The translations under genes were made by a program, and so were the position numbers. Below are positions 1 to 7,400 of a stretch of DNA of 9,752 nucleotides, piece by piece. Position 1 is the stretch's first letter. The number at the start of each line of letters is the position of its first letter. Location of the stretch: positions 792 to 10,543 of the forward strand of contig DQED01000155.1 of NCBI GenBank assembly GCA_003525525.1. The letters run 5' to 3'. The DNA comes from Desulfovibrio sp. (GTDB taxonomy: Bacteria; Desulfobacterota; Desulfovibrionia; Desulfovibrionales; Desulfovibrionaceae). The notes below the pieces were generated by a model. It saw nothing but the letters and a program-made list of their open reading frames with translations, was not told the DNA's origin and made no database searches.

Positions 1-444
1 ACCGACGGCCAGGGCTCGTTCCATACCCAGGTGCTGGAGCTGGCCGGCGGCCTGAACGTCCACAGGACCCCTCCGAGCCGCATCTCCGGCATGGACAAGG
101 TCACCATGGAAACGGTGATCGGCTATGCGCCGCAGGTGATCGTGGCCCAAACACCCAAGGCCCGGGCCGCCATCCTGTCCTCGCCGACCTGGAAGGTCAT
201 TCCCGCGGCGCGCGACGGCCGGGTGCTCGGCCTGCAGACCCGGCCCGTCAACTGGTTCGACCGCCCGCCTTCGTTCATGCGCCTCCTGTCGCTCAAATGG
301 ATGGCGCAGACCCTTTATCCCGACGTCTTCGCCTATGACATGGTCAAGGAAACCCGGGAGTTCTTCAAGCTCTTCTGGAACAAGGACCTGACCGAGGCCG
401 AAGCCCGGGCCCTGCTGGAACCGGCCGGAGCCGCCGGCCCGTGA
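1..444 (+). CDS. ABC transporter periplasmic substrate-binding protein, iron-siderophore/cobalamin type (5' partial)
   Basis: The reading frame is open from base 1 and ends at TGA 442-444, so only the last 147 residues are visible; signal peptide and N-lobe lie outside the window. The fragment resembles the C-lobe of BtuF/FhuD-type periplasmic binding proteins (family knowledge), which deliver a ferric siderophore, haem or cobalamin to an inner-membrane ABC importer. Visible support: an LELAGGLNV stretch (residues 12-20) typical of the start of the second lobe; ETVIGYAPQVIVAQ (37-50), the usual 'the position of a strand where the ligand site is read' segment; WKVIPAARDGRVLGL (64-78), matching the common 'W..ipAv+.grV' pattern; and NWFDRPPSFMRLLSLKWMA (84-102), common in iron-complex binding proteins. 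It ends with FFKLFWNKDLTEAEARALL, the usual C-terminal helix. The specific ligand cannot be told. Transporter genes are probably upstream. It converges with cheV. Confidence 0.82.
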   Translation, partial: TDGQGSFHTQVLELAGGLNVHRTPPSRISGMDKVTMETVIGYAPQVIVAQTPKARAAILSSPTWKVIPAARDGRVLGLQTRPVNWFDRPPSFMRLLSLKWMAQTLYPDVFAYDMVKETREFFKLFWNKDLTEAEARALLEPAGAAGP

Positions 445-584
445 GCGCAAGGCCGCCACGTCCACCCGGCGGCGGGCCGGGCGACGCGTCGAGCCGCAAT
501 AGGCCCAGGCCCTCATGGAAGACGCGCGCCGGCCGGGCTTGCGCGAGAAGGAATCGGCGCGGCGGGCGCGGCCGCGACGCTATC
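445..584. other. Convergent intergenic gap, no gene seen
   Basis: This 140-nt, very GC-rich spacer separates the stop of the binding protein gene (+) from the stop of cheV (-). It contains a perfect 10-bp palindrome, CGACGCGTCG, at 482-491, but no T-tract next to a stem, so no classical intrinsic terminator is evident for either gene. I see no supported small gene. Confidence 0.5.
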
Positions 585-1574
585 TCAGGCCGTGCCCGCG
601 GCGGGATTTTCGATGCACTTGCGGGCCAGGTCGGCCAGGATTTCCCGGGCCATCACCTCGGTCTGGGGCTTGGGAAACTGGCCGTCCGCCCTTACGGACC
701 GCCCCTTGTGCAGGGTATCCTCGGTGATGAGCGAGGAAAAGAGGTACACCGGCAGGCGGGCCAGTTCCGGGTCGTCCTTGATGGAGCGGCACAACGTGTA
801 GCCGTCCATGACCGGCATCTCCACATCGGAAACCACCACATTGACCAGATCCGTCACGGCGCAGCCTTTTTCCCTGGCTTCGGCCAGCTTGTCCCGGAGC
901 ATGAGCAGGGCTTCCTGGCCGCTGTCGGCCGACTCCACGGTGAACGATTCGTCCTGCTCCAGGGCGCGCTTGACCATGCGCCGCACGATGGCCTGGTCGT
1001 CCACGTGGAGCACGTGGATGTTGCGGTCGGCCTTGACGGCGTTGGCGACGCCGAAAAAGTTCTTGCCGGAATCCGGGTTCAATTCGATGACGACCTTTTC
1101 CAGGTCGAGGATGAAGACGATGTGCCCCTCGAGGTTTACGAGCCCCGTAAAGGCATTGTGGGAATATGCATTGATGTATTTGTCCGGCTTTTCCACATCG
1201 GCCCAGCTCAGGCGGTAGATGCGGGTGATGCCGGAGACGAGGAAGGCGGTCATCACCTGATTGAATTCGGTGATGATCAATTTTTGCGCGTCGCTTTCGA
1301 CCTGGGGCTGCTCCAGATAACGGGCCAGGGCCACCACCGGCACCACCTTGTCCCGGTCCTTGAAGTGGAACGCGCCGTACACCGAGTCGTGCGTGGTCAG
1401 CGGCGGGCGCATGACCTGCTCGGGAAGCCTGGTGATCTTGAGCACCTTGGCCACGTTGATGCCGTAATAGGCCCTGTAGACGGATGCCCCGGCATGAATG
1501 TCGATATAAAAACACATGATCTCGACTTCGTTCGTGCCGACTTCGGTAAGCGCCAGATGCTGCTCGCTGCTCAT
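585..1574 (-). CDS. cheV: Chemotaxis protein CheV (CheW domain fused to response-regulator receiver domain)
   Basis: A 329-residue cytoplasmic protein, the usual CheV length. Residues about 10-165 form a CheW-like adaptor domain (YYGINVAKVLKITRLPE at 36-52, LVNLEGHIVFILDLEKVV at 145-162) that would couple chemoreceptors to the kinase CheA. Residues about 185-320 form a receiver domain: acidic pocket D192/D193 (HVLHVDDQ), phosphoacceptor D250 in VVVSDVEMPVMDGY, hydroxyl residue S280/S281, and K302 in FPKPQ. By family knowledge CheA phosphorylates D250, and CheV acts in adaptation or as a phosphate sink. The ATG at 1574 has AAGGA (1581-1585) 6 nt upstream, which fixes the start. No other chemotaxis gene is in view, so it appears to be a stand-alone gene, divergent from the permease. 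I see no missing key residue. Confidence 0.95.
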   Translation of the reverse strand: MSSEQHLALTEVGTNEVEIMCFYIDIHAGASVYRAYYGINVAKVLKITRLPEQVMRPPLTTHDSVYGAFHFKDRDKVVPVVALARYLEQPQVESDAQKLIITEFNQVMTAFLVSGITRIYRLSWADVEKPDKYINAYSHNAFTGLVNLEGHIVFILDLEKVVIELNPDSGKNFFGVANAVKADRNIHVLHVDDQAIVRRMVKRALEQDESFTVESADSGQEALLMLRDKLAEAREKGCAVTDLVNVVVSDVEMPVMDGYTLCRSIKDDPELARLPVYLFSSLITEDTLHKGRSVRADGQFPKPQTEVMAREILADLARKCIENPAAGTA

Positions 1575-1998
1575 GGGCCATCCTTTGCGAGTTGGAAAGA
1601 AACACGGCGATGCTGCCGGGTTCGCCTGACAACCGGAGCCGCGGGAACGCTCGAAAACGCCGGAGGCAAAGAAACTGTCCGGAGAGTTTCCTCTGCGGGG
1701 CTTTTGACGATCACATCAACGAAAGACGGGTGTCAAGGCCTTGCGGGATATCGCCGGCGCATCCGGAAGAATACGCGGGCGCGTTGCATCCGTGTTCCTT
1801 TGCCGCGCCAGCCTGGGCGTACGGACGCTTCGGGGCGATGCCCCGCGAAATTCGGGAGCAAGCGCCGGATGCCTGCCCTTGCGTGCTGCGGTCCGAGGCG
1901 TGTCCGGCAGCCGCCCTCTCCCCGCACTCGGGTTCCCGCACCCGAAGAGGAAAGCCTCGTTTTGCCGGGTTGCGGACGCAAGTCGTGCACGGAAGGAC

Positions 1999-2026
1999 TT
2001 GACATGTGTCATTAGTTGGCTAATTT
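1999..2026 (+). promoter_or_regulatory. Candidate sigma70 promoter for the permease gene
   Basis: A perfect -35 hexamer TTGACA (1999-2004) is followed after 16 nt by TAATTT (2021-2026), a weak -10 with three consensus matches. The local drop to AT-rich sequence in an otherwise GC-rich region supports a promoter here. The -10 sits inside the palindromic repeats at 2016-2040, as expected for a repressor-controlled promoter. The start would fall near 2033, leaving a leader of about 210 nt before the ATG. Start site and -10 are inferred. Confidence 0.45.
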
Positions 2027-2040
2027 GCCAATTAGCAAAT
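2016..2040. promoter_or_regulatory. Nested palindromes / 8-bp tandem repeat, candidate repressor operator
   Basis: Three overlapping perfect inverted repeats are visible: TTGGC-N6-GCCAA (2016-2031), GCTAATT-N4-AATTAGC (2019-2036) and ATTTGC-N6-GCAAAT (2023-2040). The same bases also read as a tandem 8-bp unit GCNAATTN starting at 2019, 2027 and 2035, the last copy with one mismatch. The block covers the candidate -10 and start region of the permease promoter, so binding there would block transcription. An ArsR-, MarR- or TetR-family dimer is a reasonable guess, given how COG0701 permeases are often controlled, but no such regulator gene is adjacent; tetR at 8627-9262 has no shown link to this site. 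Confidence 0.5.
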
Positions 2041-2055
2041 GATTGGCGCTGTTGT

Positions 2056-2074
2056 GGAAGCTGTGCGGCTTTTT
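2056..2074 (+). terminator. Weak stem with T5 tract early in the permease leader (possible attenuator)
   Basis: GGAAGC (2056-2061) can pair with bases 2068-2073 (GCTTTT begins there), with two G-T wobbles and a 6-nt loop; the run of five T (2070-2074) overlaps the right arm. It lies about 25 nt after the inferred transcription start. The stem is short, so termination strength is doubtful. It is listed because a T5 run is rare in this GC-rich sequence. Confidence 0.2.
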
Positions 2075-2092
2075 CAACAAGTCAAAATGTTC

Positions 2093-2225
2093 GCAGCGTT
2101 AGCACCGGAAAGGCGCACGCTTGCCGTCGATAGGCTACCGCGCGGGTGACCTGTACGGAGCATGGGATGCGCCATGCGACAGGGCGCATGGCGTGCGGGG
2201 CCGCGCGACAGCTGCGCGCCGGCCC
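2093..2225 (+). promoter_or_regulatory. Structured 5' leader of the permease mRNA: three successive hairpins
   Basis: Hairpin A (2093-2124): outer stem GCAGCGT with ACGCTTGC (one bulged T), then inner stem GCACC/GGCGC with one A-C mismatch, closing a GGAAA loop. Hairpin B (2170-2193): a perfect 9-bp stem, CGCCATGCG/CGCATGGCG, with loop ACAGGG. Hairpin C (2198-2225): GGGCCGCGCG with CGCGC-C-GGCCC, ten pairs with one bulged C and loop ACAGCTG. Hairpin C ends 7 nt before the AGGAG at 2233-2237, so it could affect translation start. I recognise no known riboswitch class. Some stem formation is expected by chance at this GC content. Confidence 0.4.
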
Positions 2226-2244
2226 GATAACCAGGAGATTTTCC

Positions 2245-3333
2245 ATGGAACAAATGGGATGCAAGGCCTGCTGTGCGAAAGAGGCTGCGCCCGAGGGCGC
2301 GGAGAAGGGCAAAGGGAAGCTCGTCCGCTATCTTGTGCTGCTCGCGCCGGTTCTGGCTGCCTGGTGGCTGGTCTATGGCCTGTTGCCGGCTTTCTCCCGC
2401 CTGCTCACCTACACGGTGTTCGGGCTCGCCCAGGGGAGCCATCTCGGCGACTCGCTGGAGTTTTTCTTTTACGACACGCCCAAGGTGCTCATGCTGCTCA
2501 CCCTCGTGGTCTTTGGCGTCGGCGTCGTCCGGACCTTCTTCACCCCCGAGCGCACGCGAAGAATCCTTGCCGGCAAGCGGGAATCCGCAGGCAACGTCAT
2601 GGCGGCGCTGCTCGGCATCGTCACGCCTTTTTGCTCCTGTTCCGCGGTGCCGCTTTTCATCGGTTTCGTCACGGCGGGCGTCCCCATGGGGGTGACGTTC
2701 TCCTTTCTCATCTCCGCGCCCATGGTCAATGAAATCGCCCTGGTCCTCCTTTACGGGCTTCTGGGCTGGAAAGTGGCGGCCCTTTATCTCGGCACGGGAC
2801 TGTCCGTGGCCATCCTCGCGGGCTGGGTGCTCGGGAAGCTCAACCTGGAGCCGTATGTCGAGGACTGGGTCATGCAGATCCGGACCGATCCTTCCGTCGT
2901 CCCCGCGGACGAACAGACCTGGACGGAGCGCATCGAGGCCGGTCTGCACGCGGTCAAGGACATCGTCGGCAAGGTCTGGATCTATGTCGTGGCGGGCATT
3001 GCGGTGGGAGCCGGAATCCACGGCTACGTGCCCGAAGGATTCATGGCGTCGATCATGGGCAAGGGCGCATGGTGGTCGGTGCCGGCCGCCGTTCTGGTCG
3101 GCATCCCCATGTATTCCAACGCGGCCGGGATCGTGCCCGTGGTCGAGGCGCTGCTGGGGAAGGGGGCCGCGCTCGGGACCGTTCTGGCGTTCATGATGTC
3201 GGTCATCGCCCTGTCGCTGCCCGAGATGGTGATCCTGCGCAAGGTGCTGAAGCCCCGCCTGATCCTTGTCTTTGCCGGCGTCGTGGGCTTCGGCATCCTG
3301 CTCGTCGGCTATCTTTTCAACGCCCTCGTGTAG
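2245..3333 (+). CDS. COG0701 / DUF318 (ArsP_1-like) inner-membrane permease
   Basis: A 362-residue polytopic membrane protein. The start chosen is ATG 2245, with AGGAG at 2233-2237 seven nt upstream; the frame is open further upstream but runs through the leader hairpins and lacks a ribosome site. The N-terminus carries a cysteine cluster, CKACC (residues 6-10), then a charged linker (12-25). Hydrophobic segments lie at about 27-49, 80-97, 117-126, 132-160, 163-197, 243-259, 277-300, 305-325 and 338-359, with a cytoplasm-like loop at 198-242. The family hallmark TPFCSCSAVPLF (127-138), followed by SFLISAPMVNEIA, is present, and GIPMYSNAAGIVPV (287-300) is the matching second-half motif. Relatives include the methylarsenite exporter ArsP and other permeases often under ArsR control (family knowledge). 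Export of a metalloid or other thiol-binding species is the best guess; the substrate is not established. A secreted hydrolase gene follows after 101 nt. Confidence 0.88.
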   Translation: MEQMGCKACCAKEAAPEGAEKGKGKLVRYLVLLAPVLAAWWLVYGLLPAFSRLLTYTVFGLAQGSHLGDSLEFFFYDTPKVLMLLTLVVFGVGVVRTFFTPERTRRILAGKRESAGNVMAALLGIVTPFCSCSAVPLFIGFVTAGVPMGVTFSFLISAPMVNEIALVLLYGLLGWKVAALYLGTGLSVAILAGWVLGKLNLEPYVEDWVMQIRTDPSVVPADEQTWTERIEAGLHAVKDIVGKVWIYVVAGIAVGAGIHGYVPEGFMASIMGKGAWWSVPAAVLVGIPMYSNAAGIVPVVEALLGKGAALGTVLAFMMSVIALSLPEMVILRKVLKPRLILVFAGVVGFGILLVGYLFNALV

Positions 3334-3434
3334 GGTGGAATCCGCGCAGGACGCCCCGGAGCGTGCGTGTCAGAGACCTGTTGCCGTTGCTTGAAATGTC
3401 GTGCTACGCGTGAGGCAAAACGCATGGGGCGAGT

Positions 3435-4274
3435 ATGAAAAGAATCGACAGGGCTGCAACGCTGTCTTTATTGATGCTGTGCATGTTTCTGCTGGCAGCG
3501 CCGTCCGGCATGGCCGCGGAGGGACTCACTCTCGAGGATGCATGGCGTGTCATCAAGGAAAAGAAGTTCGTCGATCTTACCCATGCGTTCGCGCCGGGTA
3601 TTCCGCATTGGAAAGGTTTTCCCGACGAGAAGCTGGAAACCTTGTATTGGTATGAACCAGGAGTCGGAAAACTCGGGAGCGGATTTTATGCGCAGTCCTT
3701 CACGCATGTGGGACAATGGGGAACGCATGTCGATCCTCCGGCGCATTTCGTAAAAGGCATGCGCACCGTCGATCGGATCGACGTCAAGGAAATGATCCTC
3801 CCGTTCGTGGTGATCGATGTCCATGAGGCCGTAGCCCAAAATCCCGATTATACGATGACGCTCGATGACGTGAAGGACTGGGAGAAAAAGCACGGGCGGA
3901 TCCCGGAAGGGGCATTCGTCGCGATGCGGACCGACTGGTCGAAGCGCTGGCCCAGCATGGACGCCATGCAGAACCGGGACGCCGCGGGGGTTGCGCACTA
4001 TCCCGGGTGGAGCATGGAAGTGCTCAAATATCTCTACGAAGAGCGCAAGATCACCGCTTCCGGGCACGAGACGACGGATACCGATCCGGGCGTGGCCACG
4101 TCCAGGGATGATTACTCCCTGGAGACCTACGTATTGAAGAGCGACCATTATCAAATCGAGCTTCTGGCGCACCTGGACGCAGTGCCTGAAGCCGGCGCCT
4201 TGCTTGTCGCCACGTTTCCCAAGCCGAAGGACGGCTCGGGATTCCCGGCCCGGGTGTTCGCTATCCTGCCTTGA
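3435..4274 (+). CDS. Secreted cyclase-family (PF04199-type) metal-dependent hydrolase
   Basis: A 279-residue protein with a clear Sec signal peptide: basic MKRIDR, hydrophobic core at about 8-22, and likely cleavage after GMA (residue 27), so the enzyme is periplasmic. The fold family includes bacterial kynurenine formamidase, isatin hydrolase and related amide or ring-opening hydrolases. The family metal motif reads GQWGTHVDPPAHF (93-105). H98, D100 and H104 fit the HxGTHxDxPxH pattern, but the first histidine is Q94. Later landmarks are GHETTDTDPG (210-219) and IELLAHLDAVPEAGALLV (241-258), whose E242 is the likely family metal or catalytic glutamate. Start ATG 3435 has only a weak GGGG ribosome site at 3426-3429. 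It lies 101 nt after the permease on the same strand and may be cotranscribed. It is less GC-rich than its neighbours (53% in one 60-nt line counted). Substrate unknown. Confidence 0.85.
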   Translation: MKRIDRAATLSLLMLCMFLLAAPSGMAAEGLTLEDAWRVIKEKKFVDLTHAFAPGIPHWKGFPDEKLETLYWYEPGVGKLGSGFYAQSFTHVGQWGTHVDPPAHFVKGMRTVDRIDVKEMILPFVVIDVHEAVAQNPDYTMTLDDVKDWEKKHGRIPEGAFVAMRTDWSKRWPSMDAMQNRDAAGVAHYPGWSMEVLKYLYEERKITASGHETTDTDPGVATSRDDYSLETYVLKSDHYQIELLAHLDAVPEAGALLVATFPKPKDGSGFPARVFAILP

Positions 4275-4283
4275 ATCCCTGGG

Positions 4284-4300
4284 GACGGAGAGCGTCTTTT
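4284..4300 (+). terminator. Candidate weak intrinsic terminator after the cyclase-family gene
   Basis: GACG (4284-4287), loop GAGAG, CGTC (4293-4296), then TTTT (4297-4300). The three preceding G residues could extend the stem by wobble pairs with the T run. It starts 10 nt after the stop of the hydrolase gene, where a terminator is expected because the next gene converges. The stem is short, so this is a moderate call at best. The rest of the gap to 4402 shows no clear terminator for the oppositely read RND gene. Confidence 0.35.
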
Positions 4301-4402
4301 GCCGGATGCGGCGAGGTGTGCGTCAAGGCTGCTGCGCCACTGTTGCGTCCCTCTCCAAGAAGGCCAGCACAATCCGGGCAAAGGCGGCCGGCGCATCCCG
4401 CA

Positions 4403-7400
4403 CTACGGCTTTTCCGTCCTGTCGATGCGAAAAACCATCGCATACAGGGCTGGCGTAAAAAGCAGCGTCAAAATGGTCGCCACGAAGAGTCCGCCCATGA
4501 TGGCCACGGCCATGGGCCCCCAGAACACGTTGCGCGACAGGGGAATCATGGCCAGGATCGCGGCCAGGGCCGTCAGCACCACCGGACGCGTCCGCCGGAT
4601 GGTCGCGTCGATCACGGCTTCCCAGGCCTTCATTCCGTCCTGGATGTCCTTGCCGATTTGGTCCACCAGGATGACGGTGTTGCGCATGATCATGCCGGCC
4701 AAGGCGAGAACGCCGAGCATGGCCACGAATCCGAAGGGCTGGCGGAAGAGCAGCAATGCGCCCACGGCGCCGATCAACCCCAGGGGGGCCGTGGTCAGCA
4801 CCAGGAAGAGGCTCGGGAAGCTCTGCACCTGGAACATCAGCAACAGGAGCATGACCCCGCCGGCGACCGGCAGCAGTTCCACTATGGAACTGTTGGCCTT
4901 GCCGCTTTCCTCGTAAGCCCCGCCGATCTCGATCCGGTAGCCCGGGGGAAGCGCGTTTTCGACGGGTTTGAGCTCGGGCGCGATCTGCATGGTGACATCC
5001 GGGGCCTGCACGCCCGGCATGACTTCCGCCCTTGCCGTGATCGTCAAATCACGGTTTTGCCTCCAGAGAATGGGCTCCTCGTACACATATTCCAGCCGTG
5101 CCACCTGGGAGAGGGGAATGATCTTTCCGTCGCGTATGCTGATGGTCAAATCCGCCAGGACTTCCGGCCGCAACCGTTCCTCGGGAACGGCGCGCGCCAC
5201 GACGTTGACCAGCTCGATGCCGTCGCGGACCTGGGTGATGGTGACGCCGGAAAGGAGCGCCTGCAGGGACTCGGCAATGTCCCGGGGGGTGAGCCCGAGG
5301 ACCCTGGCCCGATCCTGGTCCACCACCAGCCGGATCGCCCGGGCCTGCTCGTTCCAGTCCAGGTTGACGTCCCTGGTGTTGGGGTTGGCGCGCATGATGT
5401 CGCGGACCTGATACGCGATTTCCCGCACCTGCTTCGCGTCGGGCCCGATGACGCGAAACTGGACGGGATAGCCGACCGGTGGCCCCAGGAACAGCGTCGT
5501 CACGCGCACCCTGGCCTCGGGGAGTCCGCCCTGAGCGGCAAAGTCTTCGATGCGGGCCTTGACGCGGTCACGGGAGGCGGCGTCCGCCGTATTGACGACG
5601 ATGATGCCGTAGCTGATGTCGGGGAGTTCCGGAGCCATGGGCAAAAACCAGCGGGGCGCGCCCGAGCCGATGTAGCTGGTGTATGTCTCGACTTCCTGAT
5701 CCGCCTTGCAAAAGCGCTCCATGTCTTCCACGACCTTGGCCGTGGCCTTGAACGCGGACCCGGCGGGCAGCCGCACTTCGACCAAAAGCTCCGGACGGGT
5801 GGAGGAAGGGAAGAACTGGCGCGACACGAAGGAGAAACCGACAAGGGACGCAAGAAAGAGAAGCACGGTAAGACAAACGACTGTCTTGCGATGTGCGACG
5901 CACCAGGCGACGAGACGGCGCAGCCGGAGATAGAGCGGTGTCCGGTAGATGGCGTGCGGATCCTCATGGCCGTTGCCGTGGAAATCCGGCAGCAACTTGA
6001 GGCCAAGATACGGCGTGAAAACAACGGCCACCAGCCAGGACGTCACCAGGGCGATGGCCACGACCCAGAAGATGCCGCCCGCGTATTCGCCCGAGGAGGA
6101 TTTGGCGAATCCCACGGGCAAAAAGCCCGCCGCCGTGACCAGCGTGCCGGTGAGCATGGGAAAGGCCGTGGCGGTCCAGGCAAAGGTCGCGGCCTTGACC
6201 CGGTCGAATCCCTGCTCCATTTTGACCACCATCATTTCCACCGAAATGATGGCGTCGTCGACCAGAAGTCCCAGGGCGATGATGAGCGCGCCCAGGGAGA
6301 TGCGTTCCAGGCTCATGCCGAGCGCGCTCATGACGGTCATGACCATGGCCAGCACCAGCGGCACGGCGAGCGCCACCACGATGCCCGTGCGCCAGCCAAG
6401 CGACAGGAAACTCACGGCCAGCACGATGACCAGCGCTTCGACGAACGACCGGATGAACTCGAGCACGGATTCGTCGACGACCTGAGGCTGGTCGGCGACC
6501 CGGCTGATCTCGAAGCCCAGCGGCAGGTCCGCCTGGATGCTTGCCATGGCGCTGTCCAGGTTGCGCCCCAGTTCCAGGATGTTGCCCCCTTTGGCCATGA
6601 CCACGCCCAGGGCGATGCCGGGCTTGCCTTCATGGCGCGCGACAAATGTCGGGGGATCCTGCGGACCACGGTGAAAGGTCGCGATATCTCCCAGACGAAA
6701 CACCTTGCCGCCGCTTGCGACAGGCACTTCGGCCAGGGCGTCGATGCCCTTGAGAGCGCCGTCCACGCGTATGTAGACGGAGTCGCTGGCCGTCTCCAGG
6801 GCGCCGGCCGGCGTCACTTCGTTTTGCTTGGCAATGGAGTCGAAGACGGCCTGGGGCGCGATCCCCAACGTGGCCAGCTTGGCGTTGCTGATCTCCACGA
6901 AGATGCATTCGGTTTGCTCGCCGTAAAACCGCACCTTGGTCACCGAAGGCACCCGAAGCAGGGCCTGCCGGATGCTTTCGGCCGCATCCTTGAGTTGGCG
7001 CATGGTGAAGTCCGGGCCGGTCAGGACATACAGCACCGAATCCACGTCGCCGAACTCGTCGTCGAAAAAGGGCCCAAGAACGCCGGAGGGAAGGTTGGAC
7101 TTGATGTCCCCCACCCGCTTTCGGACCTGGTACCAGCATTCCTGCACCTCGGCGGCGGGTGTGGATTCCAGGATATCAAGCTTCATGACCACGCTGCCGG
7201 GCCTGGAATAGGTATGCACCTTGTCGAAGTAGGGGACTTCCTGCAGTTTTTTCTCAATGGGATCGGCCACAAGACGCTGCATCTCATCGGCCGTGGCGCC
7301 GGGCCACGCCGCGCCGATGACCATCTGTTTCACCGTGAAATCGGGGTCTTCGGCCCTCCCGAGATGGAGATACGACCAGACCCCGGACAGGGAGACGAGG

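Larger units (their letters stand above)
1575..2244. other. Long divergent intergenic region between cheV and the permease gene
   Basis: This stretch has no supported protein gene. All open frames in it are continuations of antisense frames or lack a ribosome binding site and recognisable sequence. The left part (1575-1990) should hold the cheV promoter; a TTGACA on the minus strand (1731-1736) is present, but no good -10 follows at 16-18 nt. A perfect 6-bp hairpin with a 3-nt loop lies at 1831-1845 (CGGGGC/GCCCCG) and has no T-tract. The right part (1999-2244) holds the candidate promoter, operator repeats and structured leader of the permease, listed separately. Confidence 0.6.

Noticed and set aside
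580..1632. A second minus-strand frame of 350 codons over cheV
   Set aside because: It is a different frame on the same strand as cheV, with G/R/H-rich composition. The cheV frame carries the CheW and receiver motifs and a good ribosome site.
1654..1675. A sigma54-like GG/GC pair upstream of cheV on the minus strand
   Set aside because: The spacing between GG and GC is 11 nt instead of the required 10, and the flanking consensus is poor.
1708..1736. TTGACA on the minus strand (1731-1736) as the cheV -35
   Set aside because: Positions 16-18 nt downstream give no acceptable -10 (TGATCG or neighbours), so it is mentioned only as a possibility.
1831..1845. Perfect CGGGGC-GAT-GCCCCG hairpin as a terminator
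   Set aside because: There is no T-tract on either side and no gene ends there. A 6-bp GC stem is unremarkable in this composition.
441..2015. A plus-strand open frame of 524 codons opposite cheV, running into the intergenic region
   Set aside because: The overlap with a clear CheV on the other strand explains most of its length. The part beyond 1574 has no domain, ribosome site or conserved-looking sequence.
2146..2244. Upstream in-frame ATG at 2146 for the permease
   Set aside because: It would translate through the leader hairpins, has no Shine-Dalgarno and adds residues without character. ATG 2245 has AGGAG at the right distance.
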